Shown here one piece after another: positions 1 to 8,223 of a stretch of 17,197 bases of DNA. Source of the stretch: Gemmatimonadota bacterium (GTDB lineage Bacteria; Gemmatimonadota; Gemmatimonadetes; Longimicrobiales; RSA9); assembly GCA_019689775.1 (NCBI GenBank), contig JADGGV010000030.1, positions 1-17,197 of the forward strand, in the 5' to 3' direction. The translations under genes were made by a program, and so were the position numbers. Each line of letters opens with the position of its first letter. Within the stretch, counting starts at the first letter, position 1. Under the pieces are notes generated by a model. It saw only the letters and a list, made by a program, of their open reading frames with translations, was not told the DNA's origin and did not search any database.

Positions 1-2
1 CG

Positions 3-806
3 ACGGTGCGGCTGCTGAACGGGGTGCTGGCGCCGTCGTCGGGGGAGGTGGCGGTGCTGGGCCTGGATCCGGTCCGGGACGGCGTCGAGGTGCGGCGGCG
101 GAGCGGCGTGCTGACGGAGTCGTCGTCGGTGGACGGGCGGCTGACGGCGGAGGAGAACCTGCTGCTCTGGGGGCGCTTCTACGGGCTCGTGGAGCGGGCG
201 TTGAGCGGGCGGGTCGCGGAGCTGCTGCGGGAGTTCGGGCTGGCGGAGCGGGCGCGGGACCGGGTGGCGACGTTCAGCACGGGAATGCGGCAGCGGCTGG
301 CGCTGGCGCGGGCGCTGCTGCACCATCCGGAGCTGCTGTTCCTGGACGAGCCGACGGCGGGGCTGGATCCGTTGGCGGCGCGGCAGGTTCATGAGCTGAT
401 CGCGGCGCTGAGCCGGCGGGAGGGGCGGACGGTGTTCCTGTGCACGCACAACCTGGTGGAGGCGCAGCGGTTGTGCGACCGGGTCGCGGTGTTGCGGCGC
501 GGGCGGATCCTGGCGCTCGGCACGACGGCCGAGCTGGGGCGGCGGCTGGGCGCCGCGCGGGTCGTGGTGGAGGTGGATGCACCACGCGCGACGGAGGCGG
601 AGGCGGTGCTCGCCGGCGTGCTGCCGGGCGTCGTGGTCGAGGCGTGGGGCGAGGGCGCGCTGACGATCCGCGGCGCCGGCCGGGAGGTCGTGCCGGAGAT
701 CGTCGCAGCGCTCGTCGCCCGGGGGATCCCGGTGTATCGCGCGGCGGCGGAGGAGGCGACGCTGGAGGACATCTACTTCGGGCTCCTCGACGGAGGCGGG
801 GGATGA
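3..806 (+). CDS. ABC transporter ATP-binding protein, 5' end cut by window edge
   Basis: This is the nucleotide-binding subunit of an ABC-2 type exporter; it hydrolyses ATP on the cytoplasmic side to drive the permease encoded next. The gene enters from the left edge. The readable protein begins with T-V-R-L-L-N-G, the residues that normally follow Walker A, so the P-loop lies just outside. Counting from the GTG at 6, visible motifs are the signature STGMRQR (about 91-97), Walker B LLFLDE (110-115), the D-loop TAGLD (117-121) and the switch His in CTHNL (His148). The Q-loop position reads LTESS, with Glu in place of Gln, a variant I believe occurs in other exporter ATPases. The stop overlaps the next start by 4 nt (ATGA), so translation is probably coupled. 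Substrate is unknown. Codons end mostly in G, unlike genes further right. The GTG at 6 is not the true start. Confidence 0.93.
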   Translation, partial: TVRLLNGVLAPSSGEVAVLGLDPVRDGVEVRRRSGVLTESSSVDGRLTAEENLLLWGRFYGLVERALSGRVAELLREFGLAERARDRVATFSTGMRQRLALARALLHHPELLFLDEPTAGLDPLAARQVHELIAALSRREGRTVFLCTHNLVEAQRLCDRVAVLRRGRILALGTTAELGRRLGAARVVVEVDAPRATEAEAVLAGVLPGVVVEAWGEGALTIRGAGREVVPEIVAALVARGIPVYRAAAEEATLEDIYFGLLDGGGG

Positions 807-1615
807 GGTGGCCGCTGGTGTGGTCGGTGGCGCGCCGGGACCTGCGGGTCGTGCGACGCAGCCGGATGATGATGCTGCCGATGCTGCTCGTGCAGGTGCT
901 GTTCCTGGTGGTGCTCCCGGCGGGGCTCGCGCTGCTTCCGCTGTTCGCCGGCGCGTCGGCGGACCGGGAGGCGGCGGAGCTGATGCGGAAGCTCCCGGAC
1001 GCGCTGCGCGCGGGGTTCGTCGGCCTCTCGGCGCGGCAGGCCTGGGTCGTCTACGCGACGACGTACATGTTCGCGCCGATGTTCCTGATCATCCCGATCC
1101 TGGTCACCTCCGGGATCGCCGCGGACTCGTTCGCGGGGGAGCGCGAGCGCCGGACGCTGGAGGCGCTTCTCTACACGCCGCTCAGCGACGAAGAGCTGCT
1201 CGCGGGGAAGGTCGCGGCCGCGCTCGTGCCGGCGCTGCTCGCCGCGGTGCTCGGGTTCCTGGTCTACGCGGTCGTCGTGAACGCCGCGGGGTGGCCGGTC
1301 ATGGGTCGGCTCTTCTTCCCCCCGCTCTTCTGGCTGATCCTGGTCGCGTGGGTGGCGCCGGCGGTCGCGTTGCTGGCGCTGGGCCTCGTCGTCTACGTCT
1401 CGGCGCGCGTGAGCACCGCCCAGGAGGCGTTCCAGGCGAGCGCCCTCGTCGTGCTCCCGATCGTCGTCCTCGTCATCGGCCAGCTCGCCGGCGTGATCTA
1501 CCTCGGCCCGGGCTTCGTGGCCGGGCTCGGCCTGCTCGCCTGGGCGCTCGCCGCCGCGACCCTCCGGCACGTGCGCCGCCGCTTCCGCCGCACCACCCTC
1601 ATCGCGATGACGTGA
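803..1615 (+). CDS. ABC-2 type transporter permease (NatB-like)
   Basis: This 270-residue inner-membrane protein is the permease partner of the ATPase just upstream. I chose the ATG at 803 because it overlaps the ATPase stop as ATGA. It has about six hydrophobic segments: roughly 25-50, 85-107, 137-160, 170-198, 213-235 and 237-253. Between segments two and three is the stretch AGERERRTLEALLYTPLSD (about 111-129), the GEKE-T-E-LL-P motif typical of ABC-2/NatB-type permeases, where the coupling loop meets the ATPase. The C-terminus is short and basic. The next gene starts inside the stop codon (TGATG), making a three-gene unit. The transported substrate cannot be told from sequence. Third-position base use drifts from G-rich to C-rich along this gene. 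Confidence 0.9.
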   Translation: MRWPLVWSVARRDLRVVRRSRMMMLPMLLVQVLFLVVLPAGLALLPLFAGASADREAAELMRKLPDALRAGFVGLSARQAWVVYATTYMFAPMFLIIPILVTSGIAADSFAGERERRTLEALLYTPLSDEELLAGKVAAALVPALLAAVLGFLVYAVVVNAAGWPVMGRLFFPPLFWLILVAWVAPAVALLALGLVVYVSARVSTAQEAFQASALVVLPIVVLVIGQLAGVIYLGPGFVAGLGLLAWALAAATLRHVRRRFRRTTLIAMT

Positions 1616-2142
1616 TGGAGACACTCCGCTACTCGCTCCGCCCCGACGACTGCATCGCCGTCGCCGAGTACCACGCCGCCCACGGCCGGCGGCACCGCTG
1701 GTCCTTCCTGTTCAACGCCGTCATCGGCTCGGCGGCCGTCGGGCTCGTCTGCGTCGCGCTCGGCGTGACGCGACGGCCGGTCGGCTGGCTCGCGGTCGGC
1801 GTCGCCATCGTCGCCTGGCTGCTGTACCTCCCCTGGCGGCTCCGCGCCGGAAACCGCCGCCACGCGCGCCGGGTCTGCGCCGAGGCGGAGCGGAACGGCC
1901 GGCTCGGGCCGCAGGAGATGGCGGCCGACGCGGAGGGCTTCACGCTCCGCACCGGGCGCGCCGAGGTGCGCATGCGCTGGCCGGCCGTCGACCGGATCGT
2001 CACGACGCCCGAGTTCACGCTCCTCTACGTCGGCGGCGACAACGCGTTCGCGATCCCCCGGGCGCGGGTCGTCGAGGGCGACTACGACGCGTTCGTCGAG
2101 CGCTGCCGGGAGCTGCACGCGGCGGCGGGGGGCGGGACGTGA
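1615..2142 (+). CDS. YcxB-like small membrane protein
   Basis: This is a 175-residue protein with two adjacent membrane helices (about 31-51 and 56-75) after a short soluble N-terminus, then a cytoplasmic-type domain (about 95-170). In that domain the pattern W-P-A-V-D-R-I-V (122-129), followed by F-T-L-L-Y-V and then A-I-P-R, matches the C-terminal domain of YcxB-like proteins (PF14317-type), a family with no established biochemical role. The start is the ATG inside the preceding stop (TGATG, 1-nt overlap), which argues for translational coupling with the ABC exporter. It may be an accessory subunit or regulator of that exporter, but this is inference from position only. The family call rests on motif memory, not on a search. 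Confidence 0.75.
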   Translation: METLRYSLRPDDCIAVAEYHAAHGRRHRWSFLFNAVIGSAAVGLVCVALGVTRRPVGWLAVGVAIVAWLLYLPWRLRAGNRRHARRVCAEAERNGRLGPQEMAADAEGFTLRTGRAEVRMRWPAVDRIVTTPEFTLLYVGGDNAFAIPRARVVEGDYDAFVERCRELHAAAGGGT

Positions 2143-2170
2143 CCGCCCGCCCGCGACGGCATCGTCGCCC

Positions 2171-2202
2171 TTGACACGCCCGGCGCCCCGCGCGACGCTA
2201 CG
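2171..2202 (+). promoter_or_regulatory. candidate promoter for the second ABC exporter
   Basis: The 108-nt gap between genes holds a perfect -35 box TTGACA (2171-2176), rare in such GC-rich DNA. The downstream -10 is poor; the best candidate is around GCTACG (2197-2202), about 20 nt away. It lies 49-80 nt before the GTG start at 2251. The -35 match is seen directly; promoter activity is inferred. Confidence 0.4.
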
Positions 2203-2250
2203 GGTGCTCGTACCCCTGCCTTACCCGGTCCCCCGCCTCGGAGGCCTCGC

Positions 2251-3150
2251 GTGCAGCTCGTCATCCGCGAACTGTCGAAGACGTACCCGAACGGTGTGCA
2301 GGCGCTGCGCGACGTCTCGTTGACCGTGCCGCCCGGAATGTTCGGCCTGCTCGGCCCGAACGGCGCCGGAAAGTCGACGCTCATGCGCACCATCGCCACG
2401 CTCCAGCAGCCGGACCGCGGGAGCATCATGCTCGGCGACATCGACGTGCTACGGCAACCCGACGCCGTCCGCCGCGTGCTCGGCTACCTGCCGCAGGAAT
2501 TCGGGCTCTACCCGAATCTCTCGGCGGAGATGGTGCTTGACCACTTCGCGACGCTGAAGGGCATCGTCGCCTCGCGTGAGCGGAAGGAGCTCGTCGCCGC
2601 GCTGCTCCACCAGACGAACCTCTACGACGTGCGCAAGAAGAATGTCGGCGGCTTCTCGGGCGGGATGAAGCAGCGGCTCGGCATCGCGATCGCGCTGATC
2701 GGCAGCCCGCGGCTCCTGATCGTCGACGAGCCGACCGCGGGGCTCGATCCGACCGAGCGCAACCGCTTCCTCAACCTGCTCGCGGACATCGGCGAGGACG
2801 TCGTCGTCATCCTGTCGACGCACATCGTCGAGGACGTGCGCGAGCTGTGCAGCCGCATGGCGATCATCGACGGCGGGCGCGTCGTGCTCGAGGGCGATCC
2901 GCGCCAGGTGCTCGACGAGATCCGCGGCCGCATCTGGGAGCGCGCGGTGCCGAAGAGCCAGCTCGACGAGTACCGCGCCCGCTACCGCGTCATCTCCACC
3001 CGCCTCGTGGCCGGCGTTCCGGTCATCCGCGTGCACGGCGAGCTGCCGCCGGGCGACGGCTTCGTCCCCGTCGAGCCGGGGCTCGAGGACGTCTACTTCC
3101 ACCGCGTCGGCGCGGCGGCGGTGGAGTCCGAGCTCGTCCCCGCGTCCTGA
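2251..3150 (+). CDS. ABC transporter ATP-binding protein of the permease-peptidase exporter
   Basis: This complete 299-residue ABC ATPase energises the membrane protein encoded 17 nt downstream. All motifs are intact: Walker A GPNGAGKS (35-42), Q-loop LPQEFG (Gln82), signature FSGGMKQR (135-142), Walker B LLIVDE (155-160), D-loop TAGLD and switch His191 in STHIVED. The C-terminal 80 residues end in the PGLEDVYFHRV stretch often seen at the end of ABC-2 exporter ATPases. The start is GTG at 2251, preceded by GGAGG at 2240-2244 with 6-nt spacing; no better start is seen. Pairing with the fusion permease is inferred from adjacency and orientation. It belongs to the same broad exporter class as the ATPase at the left edge, but is encoded in a separate unit with its own candidate promoter. 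Confidence 0.93.
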   Translation: MQLVIRELSKTYPNGVQALRDVSLTVPPGMFGLLGPNGAGKSTLMRTIATLQQPDRGSIMLGDIDVLRQPDAVRRVLGYLPQEFGLYPNLSAEMVLDHFATLKGIVASRERKELVAALLHQTNLYDVRKKNVGGFSGGMKQRLGIAIALIGSPRLLIVDEPTAGLDPTERNRFLNLLADIGEDVVVILSTHIVEDVRELCSRMAIIDGGRVVLEGDPRQVLDEIRGRIWERAVPKSQLDEYRARYRVISTRLVAGVPVIRVHGELPPGDGFVPVEPGLEDVYFHRVGAAAVESELVPAS

Positions 3151-3167
3151 GACCGAGGCCGAGGAAG

Positions 3168-6100
3168 ATGTTCGGCACCGTCCTGCGCTTCGAGCTGCGC
3201 TACCACCTGCGCCGCCCCAGCACGTACCTCTTCTTCGCCATGCTCTTCCTCATGGCGTTCTTCTTCCTCGCCTCCGACGCGGTCACGATCGGCGGCGGCA
3301 CGGGGAAGGTCATGAAGAATTCGCCGTTCGTGCTGGCGCGCGTGATGGGCGTGCTCACGGCCATCGGCCAGGTCGTCACCACCGCGCTCGTCGGCAACGC
3401 CGTGCTGCGCGACTACCAGTACGGCACGCACGAGTTGCTCTTCACCACGCGCATCCGCAAGGTCGACTACCTCGGCGGCCGCTTCGCCGGCGTCTTCCTG
3501 GCGATGCTGCTCATCTACCTCGCCATCCCGCTCGGCGCGCTGATCGGCCCGCTCATGCCGTGGGTCGATCACGACAAGCTCCTGCCGGTGTCGTTGGCGA
3601 GCTACGTGAACCCGTTCCTCCTTCTCGTCGTCCCCAGCCTGTTCTTCGTCACGGCCCTCTTCTTCGCCGTCGGTGCGCTGCTGCGCAGCCAGTTCGCGAT
3701 CTACACGCAGGGCATCGTGCTCCTCGTCGCCTGGAGCATCTCGCAGCAGGTGCTCGGCAACCTCGACAAGGACCGGCTCGCCGCGCTCATCGACCCGTTC
3801 GGGCTGGCGACGTTCGAGTACACGACGCGCTACTGGACCGTCGCCGAGAAGAACGCGCAGCTCTTGCCCTCCGGCGGCATCCTCCTCGCCAACCGTCTGA
3901 TCTGGGTCGGCGCCGCGCTCGCGCTCCTCGCGCTCACCTACGCGCTCTTCCGCTTCGACGTCCGCCCGCGCACGCTGCGGCGCCGGAAGAAGGCCGAAGA
4001 ACGTCAGGCGACGACGGCGCCCGCCGCGGTCCGGCTCCCCGCCGTCACCCGCCGCTTCGATGTCGGCGCGCGCGCGCGCCAGCTCGCCGGCCTGGCCCGC
4101 TTCTCGTTCTTCAACATCGTGAAGGAAAAGGCGTTCGCCGCCATCGCGGTGATCGGCGTGATCAACACGGTCATGGGCGCCTGGTTCTCCGACCGGCTCT
4201 ACGACGTGACCGTCTGGCCCGCCACCTACCTGATGGTCGAGGTCATCCAGGGCGGCTTCATCCTGTTCTTCATCATCCTGTCGACGATGTACGCCGGCGA
4301 GCTGGCGTGGCGCGAGCGCCAGATCGGCGCCAGCCAGACCGCGGACGCGCTCCCGGTCCCGACCGGCGTCACCATGACCGGCAAGCTGCTCGGCCTCCTG
4401 CTGGCCGATGCGCTGCTCCTCGTCGTGCTCATGTTCGCCGGGATCGGCGTGCAGGCGGCGAAGGGGTACTTCGACCTCCAGCTCGGGCTCTACATCCGCT
4501 CGCTCTTCGGCGTCGTCTTCCCGACGCTCGTGCAGCTCGCGCTGCTCGCGTTCCTCGTGCACAGCGTGGTCAACCACAAGTACGTCGGCCACGCCGTGCT
4601 CATCGCCTACTTCGTTGCCACGCAGGTGCTCTACACGCTCGGCTTCGAGCACCAGCTCTGGAACTACGGCATGTGGGCGAGCTACACCTACTCGGACATG
4701 AACGGCTTCGGCCACTTCGTGCCCGACCTCGCCTGGCTCGCCGCCTACTGGACGTTCTTCGGCGTCGTCCTCGGCGTCGTCGCCTACCTGTTCTGGGTGC
4801 GCGGGACCGACACGGAGTGGAAGCGACGGCTGCGCGCCGCACGCCTGCGGTGGGGGTGGCGCGCCCGCGGCGTGACCGGCCTCGGCGCCGTCGGCGCCCT
4901 CGCCTGCGGCGGCTTCGTCTTCTACAACACGAACGTCCTCAACGTCTACCGCACGTCCAAGGAGCAGAAGAAGCTCCAGGCGAGCTACGAGACGTCGTAC
5001 CGACGGTTCCGCGCGCTGCCGCAGCCGCGGCTCGTCGACGTCAAGGTCCGCGCCGACCTCGTCCCCGAGCGGCGCAGCTTCCGCATCGCCGGCGTGCAGA
5101 CGTTCGTCAACAAGACGAGCCGCGCCATCGACACGCTCTTCGTCGATACCGACCCGGACCTGACCGTCGACTCGCTCCACTGGAGCCGGCCCGCCCGCGT
5201 CGTCGGCGGCGACACCGTCGTCGGCGTGCGCCTCGTCCGCCTCGCATCGCCGCTCCAGCCCGGCGACACGCTCCGCCTGGCCTACGGCATCCACTACGAC
5301 GCGCGCGGCTTCCCGAACGCGAACCCCAACAACCGCATCGTCGCCAACGGCACGTTCCTCGACGTGGGCGTCGTGCCGCGGCTCGGCTACAACCGCGGCA
5401 AGGAGCTGGCCGACGACGACGACCGCAAGAAGAACGGTCTCCCGCCCCGCGAGCGCGCCAACCCGCTGGGCGACACCGCCGCGCTCCGCAACAACCTCTT
5501 CGACCTCGGCGCCGACTGGATCACGTTCGACGCCGCCGTCAGCACGGCGCCCGATCAGATCGCGATGGCGCCCGGCTACCTCGAGCGCGAGTGGATGGAG
5601 AACGGCCGCCGCGTCTTCCACTACCGGATGGACGCGCCGATCCAGAACTTCTACGCCTTCCTCTCCGCCCGCTACGCCGTGCGCCGCGACCACTGGACCG
5701 CGCCCGACGGCCGCGACATCGCCATCGAGGTCTACTACCACCCGACGCACACGTACGACATCGACCGGATGGTCAACGGCGTCAAGAAAGCGCTGGCGTA
5801 CTACACGGCCAACTTCGGCCCCTACCAGTTCCGGCAGGTCCGCATCCTCGAGTTCCCGCGCTACTCGAGCTTCGCGCAGTCGTTCCCAAACACGATCCCG
5901 TTCTCCGAGGCGATCGGCTTCATCCTGCGCGTCAAGGACGAGGACGACGACCTCGACATGCCGTTCTTCGTGACCGCCCACGAGGTCGCCCACCAGTGGT
6001 GGGGGCACCAGGTGATCGGCGGCGACGTGCAGGGCTCGACCATGCTCGACGAGTCGCTCGCCGAGTACTCGGCTCTCCTCGTCATGGAGCACGAGTACGG

Positions 6101-6770
6101 CCGCGACCGCGCGAAGAAGTTCCTGCGCCACGAGCTGGACCGGTACCTCCGCGGCCGCAGCGCCGAGAGGAAGAAGGAGATGCCGCTCATGCTCGTCGAG
6201 AACCAGCCCTACATCCACTACAACAAGGGCTCGCTCGCCTTCTACGCGCTGCGCGACTACATCGGCGAGGAGCGGCTGAACGCGGCGCTGGCGAAGTACC
6301 TGGCAAGGGTGAGGTTCCAGCAGCCGCCCTACACCACCTCCAGGGAGCTGGTCGACGAGCTGCGCGCCGTCACGCCCGACTCGCTCCAGCACGTCATCAC
6401 CGACCTCTTCGAGACGATCACGCTCTTCGACTTCAAGGCGACGGATGCGACCGCGCGCCGCCGCCCCGACGGCAAGTACGCCGTCCACCTCGTGCTCGAG
6501 GCCCGGAAGCTCCGCGCCGACAGCCTCGGCAACGAGAAGGAGATTCCGCTGGGCGACTACGTCGACGTCGGCGTCTTCGGCGAGCGCGAGAAGGGCAACT
6601 CGCTCGGCAAGCCGCTCTACCTGCGGAAGGTCCACGTCACGCAGCCGACGCTGACGCTCGACGTGGTGGTGGACGGGCCGCCGAGGAAGGCCGGGATCGA
6701 TCCCTACAACAAGCTGATCGACCGCGGGCCGGGGGATAACGTGCGGGCTGTCGATGTGACGGGAGGGTAG
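3168..6770 (+). CDS. ABC-2 permease fused to M1-type metallopeptidase domain
   Basis: This 1200-residue protein joins a complete exporter membrane unit to a peptidase. Residues 1-265 and about 310-545 are two permease halves with roughly six helices each (about 20-37, 58-79, 105-128, 148-172, 179-195, 242-262, then 322-340, 354-375, 405-428, 448-468, 475-492, 521-545). A thirteenth helix (568-586) should place the rest outside the cytoplasm. Residues about 600-1150 resemble M1 metallopeptidases: zinc motif HEVAHQWWGH (938-947), second zinc Glu in LDES (Glu962) and a Tyr candidate for transition-state stabilisation in YNKGS (Tyr1018). The exopeptidase GAMEN motif is absent; that position reads SFAQSFPNT (901-909). 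The start ATG at 3168 follows GAGG boxes at 3155-3158 and 3161-3164. Such fusions are known in Bacteroidota and relatives as 'ABC permease/M1 aminopeptidase'; substrate and peptidase activity are unproven. Confidence 0.9.
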   Translation: MFGTVLRFELRYHLRRPSTYLFFAMLFLMAFFFLASDAVTIGGGTGKVMKNSPFVLARVMGVLTAIGQVVTTALVGNAVLRDYQYGTHELLFTTRIRKVDYLGGRFAGVFLAMLLIYLAIPLGALIGPLMPWVDHDKLLPVSLASYVNPFLLLVVPSLFFVTALFFAVGALLRSQFAIYTQGIVLLVAWSISQQVLGNLDKDRLAALIDPFGLATFEYTTRYWTVAEKNAQLLPSGGILLANRLIWVGAALALLALTYALFRFDVRPRTLRRRKKAEERQATTAPAAVRLPAVTRRFDVGARARQLAGLARFSFFNIVKEKAFAAIAVIGVINTVMGAWFSDRLYDVTVWPATYLMVEVIQGGFILFFIILSTMYAGELAWRERQIGASQTADALPVPTGVTMTGKLLGLLLADALLLVVLMFAGIGVQAAKGYFDLQLGLYIRSLFGVVFPTLVQLALLAFLVHSVVNHKYVGHAVLIAYFVATQVLYTLGFEHQLWNYGMWASYTYSDMNGFGHFVPDLAWLAAYWTFFGVVLGVVAYLFWVRGTDTEWKRRLRAARLRWGWRARGVTGLGAVGALACGGFVFYNTNVLNVYRTSKEQKKLQASYETSYRRFRALPQPRLVDVKVRADLVPERRSFRIAGVQTFVNKTSRAIDTLFVDTDPDLTVDSLHWSRPARVVGGDTVVGVRLVRLASPLQPGDTLRLAYGIHYDARGFPNANPNNRIVANGTFLDVGVVPRLGYNRGKELADDDDRKKNGLPPRERANPLGDTAALRNNLFDLGADWITFDAAVSTAPDQIAMAPGYLEREWMENGRRVFHYRMDAPIQNFYAFLSARYAVRRDHWTAPDGRDIAIEVYYHPTHTYDIDRMVNGVKKALAYYTANFGPYQFRQVRILEFPRYSSFAQSFPNTIPFSEAIGFILRVKDEDDDLDMPFFVTAHEVAHQWWGHQVIGGDVQGSTMLDESLAEYSALLVMEHEYGRDRAKKFLRHELDRYLRGRSAERKKEMPLMLVENQPYIHYNKGSLAFYALRDYIGEERLNAALAKYLARVRFQQPPYTTSRELVDELRAVTPDSLQHVITDLFETITLFDFKATDATARRRPDGKYAVHLVLEARKLRADSLGNEKEIPLGDYVDVGVFGEREKGNSLGKPLYLRKVHVTQPTLTLDVVVDGPPRKAGIDPYNKLIDRGPGDNVRAVDVTGG

Positions 6771-6805
6771 TTCTTCCCGCTACGCCATCTCCGGCGGGGA
6801 GCCAG

Positions 6806-6821
6806 GGTTCGATCGCGAACC
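6806..6821. repeat. short hairpin between convergent genes
   Basis: GGTTCG (6806-6811) and CGAACC (6816-6821) form a 6-bp stem with loop ATCG. It sits in the 54-nt gap between the end of the permease-peptidase gene and the end of the oppositely oriented TPR pseudogene. It could help end transcription from either side, but neither strand has a T-run. Confidence 0.35.
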
Positions 6822-6824
6822 GTG

Positions 6825-8223
6825 TTACGCCCCGTCCGCCAGCGCGGCCGGGCGGGTCCCCGCGGCGGCGGCGGGCGCGCCGGCCCCCGCCGGCTCAGGC
6901 AGCCGCACCCGGAACTCGATCTTCCCGAGCTGCTCGGGCGCCTTGCCGATCCGGCGCAGGAACGGCAACCAGCGCGCGTCGGAGCGGAGGTTGCCGAAGA
7001 GGGGCTCTAACACGATCAGGGCCAGCCCAGGGTCGTCGTACTCGACGGCCTTCTCCAGCCACTCGAAGGCGCGGTCCGCCTCGCCCCGGTAGGCGTAGAC
7101 GTAGGCGATGTTGTAGGCGGAATCCTTCGCGTCCTTCCGGATCAGCTCGGCGAGTGCGGCATCGGAGTCCGCCTCGCGCCCGAGCGCGTGGTAGACCATC
7201 GGCAGGCCGATCGCTCGCCAGACCTCGTTCGGCTCCTGCTGAATCTCCGCGAGCGCCGCCGCCGGCTCCCCCTTCAGCAGCAGCGCCAGGCCGATCAGGT
7301 AATGGGCGCCCTCCCGGCCCGGGCTCAGGCTCAGCGCGGTGCGGAGACGGGCGATCGCGTCGTCGTAGCGGCCGGCCGCGAGGTAGTGGAGGCCCAGGTT
7401 GTAGAGCCCGGTCACGTTCACCGGCTCGCGCTCGGCGACGTACTCCCTGACCGCGATCGCCTCCTTCACCCGGCCGAGGGCCATGAGCAGCAGAGCGAGT
7501 CCGAGCGCAGCAGCGACTCGCGGGTGTTGCGCCGGCTCAGCTCGCGCGCCTGGAGGAAGAGCGCGTACGCCCGCGGGTCCGTCTCCCGCGCCTGCGGCGC
7601 CGCCGCGCCAAGCAGCCTCACCCGAAGCTCCTTCGTCACGTCCGAGGCGATCTCGTCCTGGATCTGGAAGACATCGCCCAGCTTGCGGTCCCAGCTCTGC
7701 GACCACACCTCGTAGCCGTCGGCCGCGCGGACGAGTCGGGCCGTCCCCGCCCCTCGTCGCCCGCACGCCGCACCGAGCCCTCCAGCACGTTCGCCACGTT
7801 GAGCCGGCGCGCGATCTCCGGCACCTCGAGGTCCTTCCCCTTGAAGGCGAAGGAGATCGACTCAGCCGGATCCACCTCGCTCTCGCGCTTGAGCCCCTCG
7901 GGCGTCAGCTCATAGAGCCAGGCAAAGGCGATCGAGAACGGGAAGCCGAGGATCGCGACCACGACAATCCCGCGCAAGAAACCATCGGGAACGTGGAAGA
8001 GCGGAAAGACCTGCGTGGCGACGTGCACGAGCAGCCAGGCCGCGGCCGCATAGAGCGCGGCGGCGCGCCAGACGTTGCGGCGCTTCAGCTCGGAGAGGCG
8101 GCTGCGCGGCAGATCGAGCTGCCGGGTGGCAACGATGATACCGGAGAGGAGAGCAGCAGTCGCAAAAAAATGCGCGTGGCGCGGCGGCGCATTCAAGGAT
8201 GGCGGCTGCGCCCGGGGCGTCAC
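6825..8223 (-). pseudogene. decayed TPR / TolB-like (COG5616-type) membrane protein gene
   Basis: Read from right to left, the remnant begins with SELKRRNVWRAAALY and two helices, ending ELTPEGLKRESEVDPAESI, the standard N-terminus of TPR proteins with a COG5616 (TolB-like) domain. It then jumps directly to SFAFKGKDLEV (near 7854), skipping the usual third helix and the start of the TolB-like domain, about 110-130 residues. A 1-nt loss at about 7743-7757 shifts the frame after GSVRRAGD; the next frame reads VWSQSWDRKLGDVFQIQDEIA. At about 7495-7520 a second break joins NTRESLL to the third frame, which carries TPR-like repeats (LYNLGLHYLAAGRYDDAIARL) to the TAA at 6825. The reading frame is open up to a GTG at 8223 that overlaps the mutY stop (GTGA), but no ATG, GTG or TTG lies between the terminator at 8164 and the conserved N-terminus near 8109. 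The end at 8223 is therefore a maximum. Confidence 0.8.
8164..8193 (-). terminator. intrinsic terminator after mutY
   Basis: On the minus strand, AATGCGC (8193-8187), an 11-nt loop and GCGCATT (8175-8169) form a 7-bp stem followed directly by T residues; the full T-run is seven (8170-8164). It lies about 27-56 nt past the mutY stop and is the only stem plus T-run I see in the window. It would separate mutY transcription from the TPR pseudogene. Confidence 0.6.

Noticed and set aside
3093..6635. Minus-strand open frame of 1180 codons opposite the permease-peptidase gene
   Set aside because: Its translation is charged low-complexity sequence rich in Glu, Arg, Val and Asp, a typical antisense shadow in GC-rich DNA. 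The plus strand carries clear motifs and helices.
3560..6739. Plus-strand open frame of 1059 codons in another phase
   Set aside because: The product is almost entirely Arg, Pro, Ala and His with no domain, and it overlaps the fusion protein, which is supported by motifs.
6805..6821. tRNA T-arm-like sequence GGTTCGATC
   Set aside because: No acceptor stem, anticodon arm or D-arm can be folded around it within the 54-nt gap. It is better read as a short hairpin.
7117..7125. GCGGAATCC copies at 7117 and about 12685 as further array units
   Set aside because: Both are single copies inside coding-type sequence, with no adjacent GNA hairpin, and are expected by chance.
8164..8223. GTG at 8223 as start of the TPR gene, overlapping the mutY stop as GTGA
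   Set aside because: The encoded extra residues do not resemble the family N-terminus, and a good intrinsic terminator lies between this GTG and the conserved part. It is kept only as the maximum extent of the pseudogene.
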